NCBI RefSeq assembly: GCF_964340395.1
Contig: NC_135550.1
Span: 25,242,676 to 25,306,675 of the forward strand
Reading direction: 5' to 3'
Length of the DNA: 64,000 bases
From: Glandiceps talaboti
Taxonomy: Eukaryota; Hemichordata; Enteropneusta; Spengelidae
Shown here in pieces: positions 48,617 to 62,555 of the stretch (position 1 is its first letter; each line of letters starts with the position of its first letter). The notes beneath the pieces are model-generated. The model ran no database searches and was not told the origin of the DNA. It saw nothing but the letters and a program-made list of their open reading frames with translations. Position numbers and translations under genes: made by a program.

Positions 48617-49038
48617 CTTTGAATATTTACTATTTCGGCAATTTCGTCCTCATGTCTAAAAATATATTAAATTATCTTCACAAATTGAACTACGAGACAA
48701 GTTTTAACCCTGGCTTGGCTTATCGGTTGAATGACGAGAAGACTATAGGCATTGACATATTGTGATCAGTTGAGTGTAAAGTGTCAAAGAAATGATGAAT
48801 GAAAACATGTGGTCCTAGCATACGAGATGTCAGTATTTCGTTAATCATTACCGATGACTTCATCCCTTACTTTCATCCAATCAGAGAGAAGATATGTTAT
48901 GACATCATTGTTTAATAATAGCAAACCCTGCAATGTAGATATTTTCGTAAGCTTTGATTAATAAAGGCCAGGAGAAAAAGAGACATTTCCTTATTTGGAT
49001 TTGTAACTGGCGAAGCATAAACCTATGTCTGTTGAGCT

Positions 49039-49123
49039 ATGTATGTATGTATGTATGTATGTATGTATGTATGTATGTATGTATGTATGTATGTATGTGT
49101 GTATGTATGTATGTATGTATGTA

Positions 49124-49156
<33 letters not shown>

Positions 49157-49206
49157 ATGTATGTATGTATGTATGTATGTATGTATGTATGTATGTATGT
49201 GTGTGT
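49039..49206. repeat. (TATG)n microsatellite
   Basis: The complement orientation of the CATA run at 48405-48616, about 420 bases away, so the two could pair as a large imperfect inverted repeat. Confidence 0.95.
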
Positions 49207-50476
49207 GATCGTGTGACCCAGTACGAGAGGTACTTGATGCACAGGCAAATCAGGATCAGTTAATTTTGTTTACTAAAACAAACAGTATATGTTTTCTTAT
49301 ATGTAGTCTTTTTGGATATAAGTTATAACAAAACACATACTAATTCTTGATACTGTGAAACATTCATCTAACCGAGCCTTAGTTCCCTGTGGCACACACA
49401 CACACACCTGTAACTAATAGTGGTGTCTTGTTATACCCGATACTAAACGTCATTTCCTTAGATCACACCTTTATGAAAATTAACATTGTATCATCGCTAT
49501 GTCATCGTATTATTTAGAAAAGTAATCAATGCGACTGTTGATTAATTTATACTGATAGAAATGTGTGCTTGCTTCAAGTGGATTGGCTAGACCCTACCTT
49601 TATATCCAGTACCATGCGAAAGATGTCATTAAGTTTGCCAGGACACAGTGGAATTCAATGTAGGCACATTGACCCATGTTCTCTAAGCTTCTTACTCATT
49701 AAACCTCGCACCAGACCAACCTGGTACGTATTTAAACCTTTGAATATGAATATCTCACAATCTACAGTGACCAGTTGATGAAGCGGTAGCTTACGCCACC
49801 ACCTTGGATATGTAATCAAGGTATTGACATGACTATTTCTTAGTTTGGTAAGTTTCTGTTCCGTAATTTTCTTGAACTGGTTTCGTATATTGACTTATAA
49901 ATCATCCTCATTTCTGAATCACATAAAACGTTTATGTACGGTATATTGTGTACATATTCACCATTGCCGTAGACTACAGCATAACGGGATTGCATTCAAT
50001 GAATATTATCCCCGATTGTACAACTTCTGGCTGTATTATACGATACCCCAAAAAAGGTATTTCATCTTGGGTTCTTTCACAGGGTGGGGGGGGGGGTTAT
50101 ATTTCACCCACGATCCCTCACATGCACAACACAACAGTTTTTGTGAAAAATGTAAATAATAAAAGGCATAGTTCATGTAGTTTGTATAGATGAGTCAGAC
50201 AGCTTTATTGGTGCAAGAAATATGTGTATGTACATGCATACACAAAGCCGTTATAGTTTAGAATAAACTCGTCTCACCTATGGTTGTGTTTTTAATTACG
50301 TCATTCTGAAAAACAATATTTCATTGTGTCTGAGTTGTTGACCTTATGACATTACCAAGAAGTGATAAATTGTGGTGACGAACGGTTGTCTGTTTTTCTC
50401 AATACACACTATCAGTTCTGTGTGTGTGTGTTTTATACTAACGTTGTGTTCGTTCTGGTTATTTTTGAATTACACG

Positions 50477-52756
50477 ATGACGGAACTACAAACTTTTGAC
50501 AATATGACTACTACTAGTCTGTTTGAGAATTCGACGGAACCCTATCAGATGACGACGTTATACCAATCCCCAGATTTGGCAAGCCGAGTCGAGTCGGACG
50601 CTAAAGCTAGCAACTGTAGTCCCGATGAGCCGTACACATGGGAGTACTATGGAGGTATGTATGTATTGGCGTACCCTAGTTCAAAGTTGTCTGTTATTGT
50701 ATAGGTTGCTATACCTTTTTATCGTTTCAATGCCCACTTTTGTTTACTATTACTACCACTACTACTACTAGTAGTAGTAGTAGTAGTTGTTGTTGTTGTT
50801 GTTGTTGCTGTTGCTGTTGTTGTTGTTGTTGTTGTTGTTGCTGTTGTTGTTTTTGTTGTTGTTTGGTTGGTTGTTTGTTAGTATTGTCGTCGTCGTTTCA
50901 ATTTGGTGATCGATAATCTATCTATTTTCAATTTTACCTAGTACATTATACTAGTATGTTAATACAAGTGTCGTCACTGATCGCTATTCTTGTCACATAG
51001 TTGTTATCTCGTCATCTATGACTTCACGATCTGTCTTGAAACTAAATCTCACGAGTAGTCCAGATACGCACTGTTGTTAAAACAAACTAAACGATGTTAC
51101 AAGTGTCATAGAATAGTACTCAAGTCATATCCCAGTTATGTTATGACATCGACTTGGGGACTTCATTGGCAGTGTAACGTTCAATTGATTAGGTTTAAGT
51201 TTAGTCGTCCACCATACTCTGACGCATCAAAGTACACCAGTCTGAAAACTACATAAACAAATATATAGCATAGATATATATAGTGCAGTGCATCAGACTG
51301 ACCTTTCGTTATCTTGGTAACATCTGTCATGTCGAAACATTTATATACTTATTGTCAGAACGTTTGTTGATTTTTATTTGTATAAATGCTGAACGTAATG
51401 TCAGTCTGCAATGACAAAAGACAAATGAATATCATAGATCTGAACCGTCCTATAGTGGCAAATTCCCATCGGTATATTATCAATACGTAATCGGCAATAC
51501 ATGATAAATGCCCACGTCCTTGCTTCTTATGATTGTTAGTCTCTCTCTGTGAAAGGTCATCCTATAGACATACATGCTTTAATCACATTACACAAATTGT
51601 ACCAGGCAGAACGGCAGAACTGCTATTGCGATGACGTCATCTCAGATGATAGTACCGACAAATGTTAACAATTTTATTTTTTTGAACACTTATGTTTCTA
51701 ACCATCACATTTCTTTTCCGTTTACAGCTATAAACATTCCACCACTTCTGTTCAGTCTTCTTGGCGTCATGACGATATTTTGTATCCTTACATTTATCAT
51801 TTTCTGTGATATATTCAGATACATAGGTAGATATATACCTTTAGCTAAACGTCGTACCCGTGTCACATGGGTGATTGGCACATTCCCGGTGAGTACATTT
51901 TTTTCCAAAAAAGCAAATGTAAACAATTATTCTCAGATGACCATCATGATTTGGAGGATGGTACAACTGTAATATTGACACATAACCATGACAATATTCC
52001 ACACGACCGCTAAAATGTAATCAAACTTTGTCAATCAACTGTATGGTATATAACACTTTGTTCAAAAGTTGTACAAATTATTTGGCAAACTTTTAAGATC
52101 GTGCAACCTAAAAGCACAATGGAGTGATAACGTTAAAGTAATTGTTGAGAGTATAAAGTGAAAATTGACACGAAATTCTGACGGTTTATCAATGGATTCT
52201 ATAACCATTCATCGATTTGATTTGAGAGAGTACATGTAGTTGTGAAAGCCTCTTTAACTTCATATCACAACTGTCTCGTTTTTTTTTTACATTTGAATGT
52301 TATCTATAAACTGTGTTATTACTATTCGATGAAGCTATGACGATTTCCATTCCACACCATTTTGAAAAAATATTTAACTTTTATATACATTTATTGTAAG
52401 AGCTATTCCAATCTTCTTTCTTGGAAACTTACGTTACCTTTTTTTCGCATAATTGTAATTTCTCTTTTTCTCATTTCCCTTTTAATCAACCTTATATTTT
52501 CAATATCTGTTTAATGTTCAAGGTGATCTCGTTTGTAGCGTTGATATCTATGTATGTACCAAGAGCCTATTTCGTCTGTCTGATTCACTCATCTATGTAA
52601 GTCGATACTAGTTTCAATATTCTAACCAAGTGTTTAAAACGCATATAGCATCCTAACTCTTGTTAGCAGAAGTATTGTCGGAAAGTCAGCTTTCAGCTAC
52701 ATAGTTAGACATAAACTAAAAACTATTGCTGATGGTGGTGGTGGTGGTGGTGGTGG

Positions 52757-52816
<60 letters not shown>

Positions 52817-55197
52817 CGACGACATATAGACACGTCATCACAGTGTCACCCCTCACCCCCCGTCCTCCCCACAAGAAGAATTACTTCTCTCATTGTAACT
52901 TTTTTTTATATTTTCCGTCATTCAAACGATAAATTAATAATTTGTTGTTTTGATGTTTTGTAGGTACATTTCCGTGTCACTCTACCAATTCATGTTACTT
53001 ATACTTGATTACTACGGAGGAAAAGAGGCTCTCATAGAGGTTCACAAAGGCAAGAAATTTCATTTAGCCTTTCCTCCATATCTGTGCTGCTGCAGGTGCC
53101 TGCCGTGGATCGAGATGAATCAGTAAGTATAGAACAAAAAGCGACATTTGTATCATTTGTAGGTTTACCATCAAAAGTTAAACCATACTCATTTTCAGTG
53201 TATATTCCAGGTATGAAATGTACCAAGGGTGAAGTTTATGTTCGTCTAACCGTTTTTTTTTTAATTTTATTTCCATTACAGACGTAATTTAAAATGGATC
53301 AAACGTGGAGTTTTACAAGTTGCCCTGATCAGACCGGCAGAACTATTTTTATCCACTGTCATGTGGAGTGATGGACGTTACAATCCTGGAAACGTACGTA
53401 TTCATGTTTACAACTTTCGTCATCATTTGCCACAAAACGTCTGTTTTTTTTCTAATATGCATATCTTTTAACTACGTCATTCATTAGTATTTGTTTACAA
53501 GTAATTACGAAAAAAGGGCCATAGAGGCGTGGTCGCCATCTTGATCGGAAATCAATATCATGGTTAATTTCATTTGCAGATTTTTATTTTAAAAACATTA
53601 AAATTTTAAGTTGGCCAAAAGTTGTTATGTACGAACTCAATAATCCCTTACCACTACATGCAATATTTCCTTTATATCTCATTAAACAATAAGATAGATT
53701 TTGACTTCTTGTGACCAATTGGTAATTTTATATATATTAAACTTCAGTTACGGTATCATTTTCAAGGTCATAGTGTCAAATCCAACTCCTAGTATTTCTG
53801 AAGAGATCCATGTCTTTCTGTATTTTCTCTATTGATCACTTGCCTATGTACGCCTGTATACTTCAAACTTCCCCCCCCCCCAACCTTTCTAAATATAACC
53901 TGAAGGCTTACACATAACATAGGATAACTTTCACTAATTTGTTCAATGTTCTATTTTCCCTTTACCCAAACCAGATAACAATGCGAGGTGGCATTTACAC
54001 AATTCTGAATGGCGTTACTTTTATATCAACGTTGATGGCGATATTCTTTCTTAACATGCTGTACAGAATTTCGAAGGAAGCCCTCAAAGATTTTAGCATC
54101 ACTCCTAAATTCCTAATAATGCAAGCAACTCTACTACTCGTCAATATGCAACATCTGATTCTCAGTCTGACAGTGACGTATGGAGTAATTCGTTGTTACG
54201 CACCAATGTCCACGTATACACATGCTAATAGTAAGTACATGTATTATACATGGCTTGGCTGAAAACCTTTGAAGAAGAAAAGAATTAGTGCAATGAATTC
54301 ATATACCAAGAAATTATGATCATTTGAAATGGTTATCAACATAGTTATCAACAATATGTGAGCTTAGAAAATTCGACAGATATTAATCAACGATAATATT
54401 AAAATATGAAATAAAAGTGAATGATAAAAATATCATCTGCCACGAGTTTAAAACTGATATGTAAAAACCTGTCTCTATGGAGACGAAAATTCAGCGGAAG
54501 TATTGCATCTAACGAGTGGGAAATTTGTGTGAATCAATTGAATTCAATTTTGAAATTGTCTTCCTGTCAATATTCATGTCATATTATCAGTATACCTACG
54601 GTAAGAAAACAGATTTGTAACAGTATACGTAGCTGTTGTAAATTTCAAGTTGGAAATTGAGGTTTACATTATTGTGAAATGTCCACATCCCTTTTGTTCT
54701 CATATACAGTGTTGTACAACTTGCTGATTATCACCGAGATGTTTATCATAATGATCTTGGCACGGATACTGTATCGTCGTCGGGCCGGGAACACCCAACA
54801 TTTGCTAAAGAAACGGGTGTCTTATACTACGACGCCACTCCTCACTAGAAATGGAACAGCATCACCGGCACAAAGCCCCACACACAATGCAGACGATACG
54901 AACAGCCCGCCGGACGTTGCCATTGAAGCACTGGGTACATCCCCTGGTTTAAGTAGCGGTTCAAACGGCCAGACCCGATCCATAGACGACCCTGATTTCA
55001 CCCCTCGAACATCAATGCTAACCGAAGAACAAGTCGATCGTTACGATGAAAATATTAGTCTTTCTGAGGGACCTTTTCTTGGACATGACGGACACAGTTT
55101 GGCATCGTCTCTCGGGTCTTTGAACAGACAATGCGAAACTCGATCTCAGCAAATACACATACAAATAGGAGACGATGTAGCCGATGTGGCAGTCTGA
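50477..55197 (+). CDS. SLC51A: organic solute transporter alpha-like, copy 3 (long Ser/Thr-rich acidic tail)
   Basis: OST-alpha family membrane transporter subunit, 475 aa. Coding exons are 50477-50654, 51728-51888, 52523-52596, 52964-53122, 53282-53393, 53975-54230 and 54710-55197. Exons 3 and 5 (74 and 112 bases) match the other copies exactly in length; exon 6 is one codon longer. The N-terminus has NMT and NST sequons and the variant DEPYTWEYY block. Hallmarks are LDYYGG, YLCCCRCLP, RISKEALKDF and LYRRRAGN. After the last helix the tail is about 130 residues, rich in Ser, Thr, Pro and Asp, and ends DVADVAV. That sequence is unrelated to the short tails of copies 1 and 2. The start was chosen as the first in-frame ATG giving the shared exon 1 phase. 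Confidence 0.9.
50744..50875. repeat. (ACT)n-(AGT)n-(TTG)n compound microsatellite
   Basis: In intron 1 of OST-alpha copy 3. ACT and AGT runs form a local palindrome before a long TTG/TTGCTG run. Confidence 0.9.
52726..52822. repeat. (GGT)n-(GAT)n microsatellite
   Basis: In intron 3 of OST-alpha copy 3, the same intron position as the LINE and its GAT tracts in copy 1. Confidence 0.95.
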
Positions 55198-55407
55198 TGA
55201 ATGATAATAAGTGTTAGTCGGGAGATGATAGGCCAAGACAATCGTTTGTCGGAGTCAAGGATAACGCCATGTTTTGTAAGCGACTCATTGACATACTCTG
55301 CTTGTATATTATTTCTGTATATGACATATTCGCAAAAACCTACCCAGTCTTGTTCTTTTTGTATTCGTTCCTTGCGCGACGCTTTTTATATATAAAGTTG
55401 CTCTTTT

Positions 55408-55528
<121 letters not shown>

Positions 55529-56640
55529 TTCACTGTACCGTTATTTGTCAGCAAGTAAAATCCGTGAATTTATTTCACAATTTACAAACATACAAGATCA
55601 TTTACCAAATACATGTGCAAGCACTCATTTTCAAACAATTACATTTTTGTTGACTCAGTGCTTGTCTAAAATGACTAATAAATTTAAAGGTATCATTATT
55701 GACAAAATGCCATGTGGATATTCCCATTGTTTTTTTTATATACTTCCAGACGACAAATACTTGTAACGGCTTTATATCTAAGGTACATGCTAGTGGAACA
55801 CGTCATGTTGACGTCACGATTTAATATCGTTGTTTGTACGTGCTGTGAGAATTTCTTATTTTCAGTCAAACAAGAGACAAATTTATTAAAAGAATATATT
55901 GTCTTGTGTGACCTTATGAATAATAATGTACTTTTTGTGTACACGTATATCCTTTTGCTCAGTTTGTCCCATATCACCATAGCAACGTGATAATTCAACC
56001 CTCGATCAGCTTATCAAAACGTGCCAAATAATTTGACCTCCCCCAAAAAATAAATAACTGGATCAAGTGACGCCACTTAGACTTGAACCAATGTTGATCT
56101 GATGTTTAGCTTTTCGGAAGCCAGATTTTCACACTTTTGCTCAGAACTGAATTCTTGGACAGGCCAGGGAGTTTCTGCAGGCAACTCAGGATGTTTTCGA
56201 CTTGTGATTGTATTTTCATTTTGACGGATCGATAGACGAGAAAAACTATGATAAGATATAAAGGGGGAATGGTGATAACAGAAGCATTTTTTTAAACCAA
56301 CAACAAACTATTCTGTCACTGCAAATTTCAGAAACGCTACAAACATGACACTGGCGACAAGTTGCTACGATTGACTGTGACGTCATCGTTCTTTGCTCTT
56401 AGTACCATTCACATTATCGTACATCTCGCTATGTCGTCCTACACGACACCTCGCTCAGTTTCCAACATCATTTTACGTTGTATATTATTGATATAATAGT
56501 CCACATAGCACAAACCAGGCACATGTCTTATCGTATTTGTGCTATCGATATATCAACGCTACGTTGCGCAGGCGCGTGTCCTTAACACCAAAAGGTGAGG
56601 CAACTACCGTATTATAAAATGATATCTTGGTTGCTACGTC
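55529..56640. other. intergenic between OST-alpha copies 3 and 4; nothing recognised
   Basis: No exon-like segment with family similarity and no long repeat. A possible copy 3 AATAAA lies at 56049-56054. The copy 4 promoter candidate follows. Confidence 0.4.
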
Positions 56641-56941
56641 GAAATATTTAGATGACGTAATTATAAAGCGCGGTCATTTGGAGTGTTTTGCTGGTGCAGG
56701 GGACACACACAGAGAGGAGGCTAACTTAACACAACACACTAGTACCAAGTCTCCTCAAGCTGAAGTGTGTTTTGCAGCAATGTACTAACGTACATGATGT
56801 CCAAGAAGATTAATTTGCCTGATATCAGCAGTTTTGTTTAACTTCAGCTGCATTTACTATTTTGTAATCTGGGTTACACACTATTGACAACATCGAAAGG
56901 GTGCCCTCTGTCCCAAATTGATAACTGTTGACGGAACCAAG
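56641..56941 (+). promoter_or_regulatory. putative promoter and 5' UTR exon of OST-alpha copy 4
   Basis: A TGACGTAA (CRE-like) element at 56653-56660 abuts TTATAAAG (TATA-like) at 56661-56668. Transcription would start about 30 bases further on. A likely non-coding exon runs to 56941, where CAAG is followed by GTAAGT. The acceptor would be just before the copy 4 start (CACCATAG at 57935-57942). This is inferred from signals only. Confidence 0.4.
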
Positions 56942-57618
56942 GTAAGTTTCTATACTACATTACTTACTATTAGTAACATTAGCTTTATAGTCAGACTTTC
57001 GCGTGCGAATGAAAATCGATAAAAACAATGGGTAGGCCTAAGAACAATTGTTTGTATGAAAGCAATGGTATATTTGAGTATTTCGTTTCTCCATTGGAGT
57101 TCCATTCGAACGTAGTGCTGTTTTTACAAAAGTCTCAAGTATATACCGGCACTGAATGTTAAATTGACTGGGTGGATTTATTCAATAGGAAACGAAAACG
57201 AAAAATTCTTCAATCAGGTGTGAGCATCACATCAAAGATAGAACATGTTATATTCACATAGCAGAAGAATATGTCATATCTAAACAAGTCCGAAATACAC
57301 ACAGCGATGACACATGGCGACAACAAATTGGTGTGTTTCGATGGAATGCACATCAACAATGCTATGTAACACATTGGTATACAGGACGTTGTATATGTGG
57401 TGCATGGTACAGATTGATGAAGGCCTTGGATTAATATTTGATTTAATTTCCCGCCAAGAGTCACATGTCCGTATATACGTATTTCATAGGTGATTGATAG
57501 TTACATGGAATAAGTGACTTTTAACATCTACACAAATGTTGAAAAATACTCACTAGAATTGTTTCAAAAGTAAAACGGACCACGTGTCAGTTTTAGTGTA
57601 TGATTAAAGACCTTGGCA

Positions 57619-57840
57619 CAGACAGACAGACAGACAGACAGACATACATACATACATACATACATACATACATACATACATACATACATACATACATACA
57701 TACATACATACATACATACATACATACATACATACATACATACATACATACATACATACATACATACATACAAACATACATACATACATACATACATACA
57801 TACATACATACATACATACATACATACAAACATACAGACA
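57619..57840. repeat. (GACA)n-(CATA)n microsatellite
   Basis: In the presumed 5' UTR intron of OST-alpha copy 4, about 100 bases before its start codon. Confidence 0.95.
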
Positions 57841-57945
57841 CGCGATATATATATATATCGTTGATATCTTCTAGTAACACTGCGTTTAATTATACCCACA
57901 TAAGCAATGACTAATTTTCTACCTTCACTCATTGCACCATAGATT

Positions 57946-60900
57946 ATGGAGGTAAACGAGACCACGACAGAGTTCGAGCCTTGTCCGTTTGAGGATCCTT
58001 ACTCCAAAGTGTATTATAAAGGTTAGTGACGAAATTAGGCAGACATATTTACTTTATCTTTAGCTTTTTGAATGTCGGCATTTTCCCGCCATTTTTTAAA
58101 ATACTTCTTTTAGTGCAACCGCTCCCTCCCCCTCGAAAAAAAACGCATAAAAAGTCACGTTTATTTCATACACAAATGATAGAAATTCTATTTTTTTGTC
58201 AATAGATGTCACACTTAGTACCCTGACCTAGAATATGGTAATTGTGTTAACGTTTTAGTCTAAGGTACGTCACTTGTACGTACAATAATCAACTTTTTTA
58301 CATAATATTTAGCTTTTTGCAATTTATTGAGTTACAAACAACGATTTGGTATATGTTGTTTCACATTGATTTTACAAGTGGGACGTCATGATAAAATTGT
58401 TTTCTAAATTAAAAATCCAAAATAAATAGTAAAATACCCAATCCTCATCCATATGGCCACTATAGAAAATATACTTTCATTTCAGCGATACCAAGGAAAA
58501 TACTATTTCTTATTATACTGTGCGTGTGTACTGTTATGACCATTGTCACTATAATAATATTCATCGAGGCTGTGGTTTTCATCAGACGACGGATACCATG
58601 GAAACAGAGAAGGAATCGTATCACTTGGATTGTTGGTATTTTCCCAGTAAGTTGTTCAATTTAGGTCATTTCGATCTAACGACAACGATCAATAACCAAC
58701 CCTCTTTGAAATTTGAATAATTTTAACGAATGAGTGAATGAAAATACAGAGTTATCATCATGCATATGACTCAGTGCTCGACATAAATCAGACTTTGTAT
58801 ACGAAACAGCTTAAAACCTATAACATTCAAACCAATATCAGTATCATGAAGAACCTAGTTGGTAAGCTACTATGTGGATAGGGAATTTTACACCCAATAA
58901 TTATTTAGAATATCGTGAACCCCGTTATTTTTATCGATAGCAAGACACGAAAAGATAAACTGTGCACAACATCAGACTTTTACACAGGACAGATGAATTG
59001 ATGTCTCCCGGAGCATATCAATTTCGAGCAAAGCCAACGAGGATAGGTGTGTGAGAATTTCTCATGTTTGGTCATCACATTTTGTAAACGAGTCACCCAG
59101 CGCATTGTACATGTAATGGTCTAGAGAGAATGGTTATATTTCTTTCAGGTTAACTTGAAAAAGTTTGTATATGTTTGTTACTTAGGTCCATTCAGTAGCA
59201 GCACTCCTTGTATTGTATATACCAAGGTCTATGTTTATTGGTACTATCCACTCTTCTCTGTAAGTATACATCTCACAATATCCTCTTACCCGACGACATA
59301 CAGAATCAAAGTTTTCTTATTTTTATCAATGTAAAGTATATGTAACCCCAACCCCCCAACCCCCCACACAGTCCACATTGTGGTTTGGAAATGTAGCTGG
59401 TTCAAGTAGAGTGCATTGTTTGAGTTGACGAGTAGGTCGCTGGTTTAGTCCAAATGACTGTCATCTGCAAGAAAATTGACATGACGAACATCTTCAGTCC
59501 AACCCCCCAACCCATTCTATTTCAAAAGTGTATCAATCATACATTGATTATCTTTTCAATGAATGTTAATCACCTTTCCATTTTCATATTGATAACAGAT
59601 ATATGTCGATTGCCCTCTATCAGTTTCATCTACTTCTCATTGATTACTACGGTGGCCGAGATATGGCATTAAAACTTCTTGCAAACACGAAGGTGCCGTT
59701 ATACAATCCTCCCATAGCGTGTTTCTGTAGATGTCTCCCAAAGATCGCTTGCACAAAGTAAGTTTTATACCGCTGATACAATGTGTATGCCAGAAAATAA
59801 ATTGCTTGAGTGGTGTTTTTTTGAACAATCTATGGAAATGTCAGTTTCTCGTCACAGATTTAGTTGGATAGTCGATGTATCATCAACATGACGAGAATAA
59901 GAATCACATTTTGTCATAGTAATTATACCATTTCTTCTCACGTTCCTCATCAATCTGAGTATTATTCCACAATGGTGCTCATACATGTACAGAGGTCAGA
60001 AAGATCATGACTACCGATAAACGCCTCTAACATGTGATAAATAGAACTCTAACACATGACTATTTGGATTATCAGACTGTAGCTATTTAAACGTTACGGA
60101 CACACCTCTCATTCCTTTGTCGTTGTTATTTCACTACAGGAGAGTCATGACATGGATAAAGAGAGGTGTCTTACAGGTCGCTTTTGTCCGACCGATGGCG
60201 CTGTTTATTGCTGCGGTGCTCTGGACTGATGGGCTTTACAAAATTGGTGACGTGAGTTTATTACTGTTGCTGTTTAGTTGTTACATTTGTCATGATCGCT
60301 CTTACGAGTAACTCTAAAACCCAAAACTTATCAAACGAATTGTATAGTAGTTTCATTACATGTAATTCGTTGATTCAATACCACAACTGTTTTAACTACA
60401 CGATGTTACATTGAGAGTGGCAACTATTAGATCGTCAATAAAAGAGTCAAAACAGGCAAGTTGAGATGTGACATGTTTGAATTGATTCTATTACAGATCG
60501 ACTAGTGATACTAAGGTTAATGTCATTGTTGCTATCGAATTTTGATATCATAGTTCCATATTCATAAACACGGGAAAGTGGGCTAAAGCCGCATTTGAAC
60601 ATTTTTGAATACATTATAAAAACTGTTAAAAATGCTGGACAAATTACAATTTCCGATAACTTGTACTCTCAGCCTAGGTGTCGTATCTTTTTCAGGTTGA
60701 TTTCAAAGAAGCGTACATCTATCTGAATGCTGTAGTAATTCTGTCGACCCTTATAGCCATGTACTTTATCAACATGATGTACACGATATCCAGACAACAC
60801 TTGGCAGAATTCAAACTGACACCCAAATTCATGACAGTACAACTTGCTCTACTATTGGCTAACGTACAACATCTGTTCTTTGGTATAATGGTGGCCTTGG

Positions 60901-61084
60901 GTTGGGTTGGATGTAGTGACCCATTCTCAATGAGAACACGTACAAATAGTGAGTTAAATATAGAATCGTTGAGGACTTTGTCGTCACCAAGATTTCATAT
61001 ACAATATTCATCATCCATCCATCCATCCATCCAGCCAGCCAGCCATCCATCCATCTATTAATCAATTGATCAATCAATCAATTG

Positions 61085-61174
<90 letters not shown>

Positions 61175-61948
61175 TCGTCATTCATCCATTCATTCATTCA
61201 TTTATTTGGCCATTCATTCATTCAGGGAACCAACAATGGTTATCAGACCGAATGTTTTCTGACAGGCGGGCATTTGGTCGATACAAGCTCTGTTACTCAA
61301 AAAAATTATAACATCGTTACTTTTTTTACACTAGAATTTTATATTGCCATTTTAACAGCTTGTTTCTGATTTTCTTTCTGTTTTCGACTTCTGTTCTTGG
61401 CAGCCCTGCACAGCATCCTGATGGTATGTGAAATGTTTGCCCTGGTTGTATTTGCAAGATGTTTTTATCGCCGTCTCGATGGTAACATGGACTCCTTGGC
61501 CTCGTCTCAGGCTAATAGCAGTAGTAGTAGCGGAGACGAACCACTTCTGAAAAGGTCGTCTCCCCTGAGCACCATATCCGAAGAATCAGAAAACAAGTGC
61601 GTTCAGACGGATGACTTTTACTGGCCAACTAGAGCTCAGATGGAGTCTTTGTCTGACGTCAATTCTCGACCCTCGTTTCAACAAAGTGATTGGACCATTG
61701 AAATCAACGACTACGAAGACGATTTTGACATCAGTATTGGAGAAGCTGATTGGGAGGATAGCCAACCGATGCCTGGCATGGACACTCCTGCCGTGCAACC
61801 AAGATTTGGAAGGAAAAAGCATAGAGAAAATGGCAAAACTTTGCAAGGTACATCATCTGCCGGTATAACTACTGTAGAAAATCCAGAAACCATAAATTCA
61901 AGCGAAATAGATACACTTTTCGATGATACACGTGGATCAGAAGCATAA
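57946..61948 (+). CDS. SLC51A: organic solute transporter alpha-like, copy 4 (long acidic tail)
   Basis: OST-alpha family membrane transporter subunit, 459 aa. Coding exons are 57946-58021, 58486-58646, 59186-59259, 59599-59757, 60140-60251, 60696-60948 and 61404-61948, with phases identical to the other three copies. The N-terminal exon is the shortest (25 codons), with one NET sequon and the variant FEDPYSKVYY block. Hallmarks are IDYYGG, a reduced Cys loop (IACFCRCLPK), VLWTDG, TISRQHLAEF and FYRRLDGN. The tail after the last helix is about 155 residues, with Ser runs followed by Asp/Glu-rich segments (NDYEDDFDISIGEADWED). It ends RGSEA and lacks the KV-type end of copies 1 and 2. Exon 2 has the same length as in copy 3 (161 bases, against 155 in copies 1 and 2). 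A candidate AATAAA lies at 62450-62455. Confidence 0.9.
58406..58463. repeat. short dispersed repeat, copy B
   Basis: Counterpart of 18380-18430 in the same orientation, in intron 1 of OST-alpha copy 4, ending 22 bases before the exon 2 acceptor. Confidence 0.5.
61016..61208. repeat. (CATC)n-(AATC)n-(ATTC)n microsatellite
   Basis: In intron 6 of OST-alpha copy 4. The main unit is the same AATC as at 55408-55528, downstream of copy 3. Confidence 0.95.
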
Positions 61949-62093
61949 TGTCATAAACAGCTTTGTGAACATAAAACTTCAGAGGGGTTGACCTATGAGT
62001 GAGTGCGCCCGGTCAGAGTACCTCACAGGTTAATAGTTGTTTGGCATGAAGCTGAATTAGAGATTTGAATGCTTTATCAACAGGCAGGCAAGC

Positions 62094-62274
62094 GAACACA
62101 AACACAAACACAAACACAAACACAAACACAAACACAAACACAAACACAAACACAAACACAAACACAAACACAAACACAAACACAAATACACAAACACAAA
62201 CAAACAATCAAACACATGCACGCACGCAGGCACGCACACACACAAACAAACACAAACAAACAAACAAACAAACA
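62094..62274. repeat. (ACACAA)n and (AAAC)n microsatellites
   Basis: Probably within the 3' UTR of OST-alpha copy 4, before the candidate AATAAA. Confidence 0.95.
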
Positions 62275-62449
62275 GAAAACTTTTGACAGTATAATATACT
62301 GATTTTTTGTTCAATTTGCCAGGGATACTTATAACAAAAGGCGTCACTTAGCTTGGGTAATGGCGCATGTTCTATTTTTTTTATTTTAGCCCACCTTGTG
62401 TACACATGCAACAAATACATGTTAACTGTAAATGCTACATGTAATTTGA

Positions 62450-62455
62450 AATAAA
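62450..62455 (+). terminator. candidate polyadenylation signal of OST-alpha copy 4
   Basis: AATAAA about 500 bases after the stop codon, beyond the ACACAA microsatellite. Nearest canonical hexamer I noticed on this strand. Confidence 0.35.
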
Positions 62456-62554
62456 AAGTATTAAATGTAAGCAAGTGACGAAAGGTATGTCCTTTGGCAG
62501 ATCTCTCTGTCCGTCCGTCCGTCTGTATATCTGTCTGTCTGTCACTCACTCCCT

Positions 62555-62555
62555 T

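Noticed and set aside
48362-48659. Long Tyr-Ile-His-Thr / Met-Tyr-Val-Cys repeat proteins on both strands
   Set aside because: They translate the CATA/CAGA microsatellite; the same happens at 360-646, 6894-7081, 49039-49206, 57619-57840 and 62094-62274.
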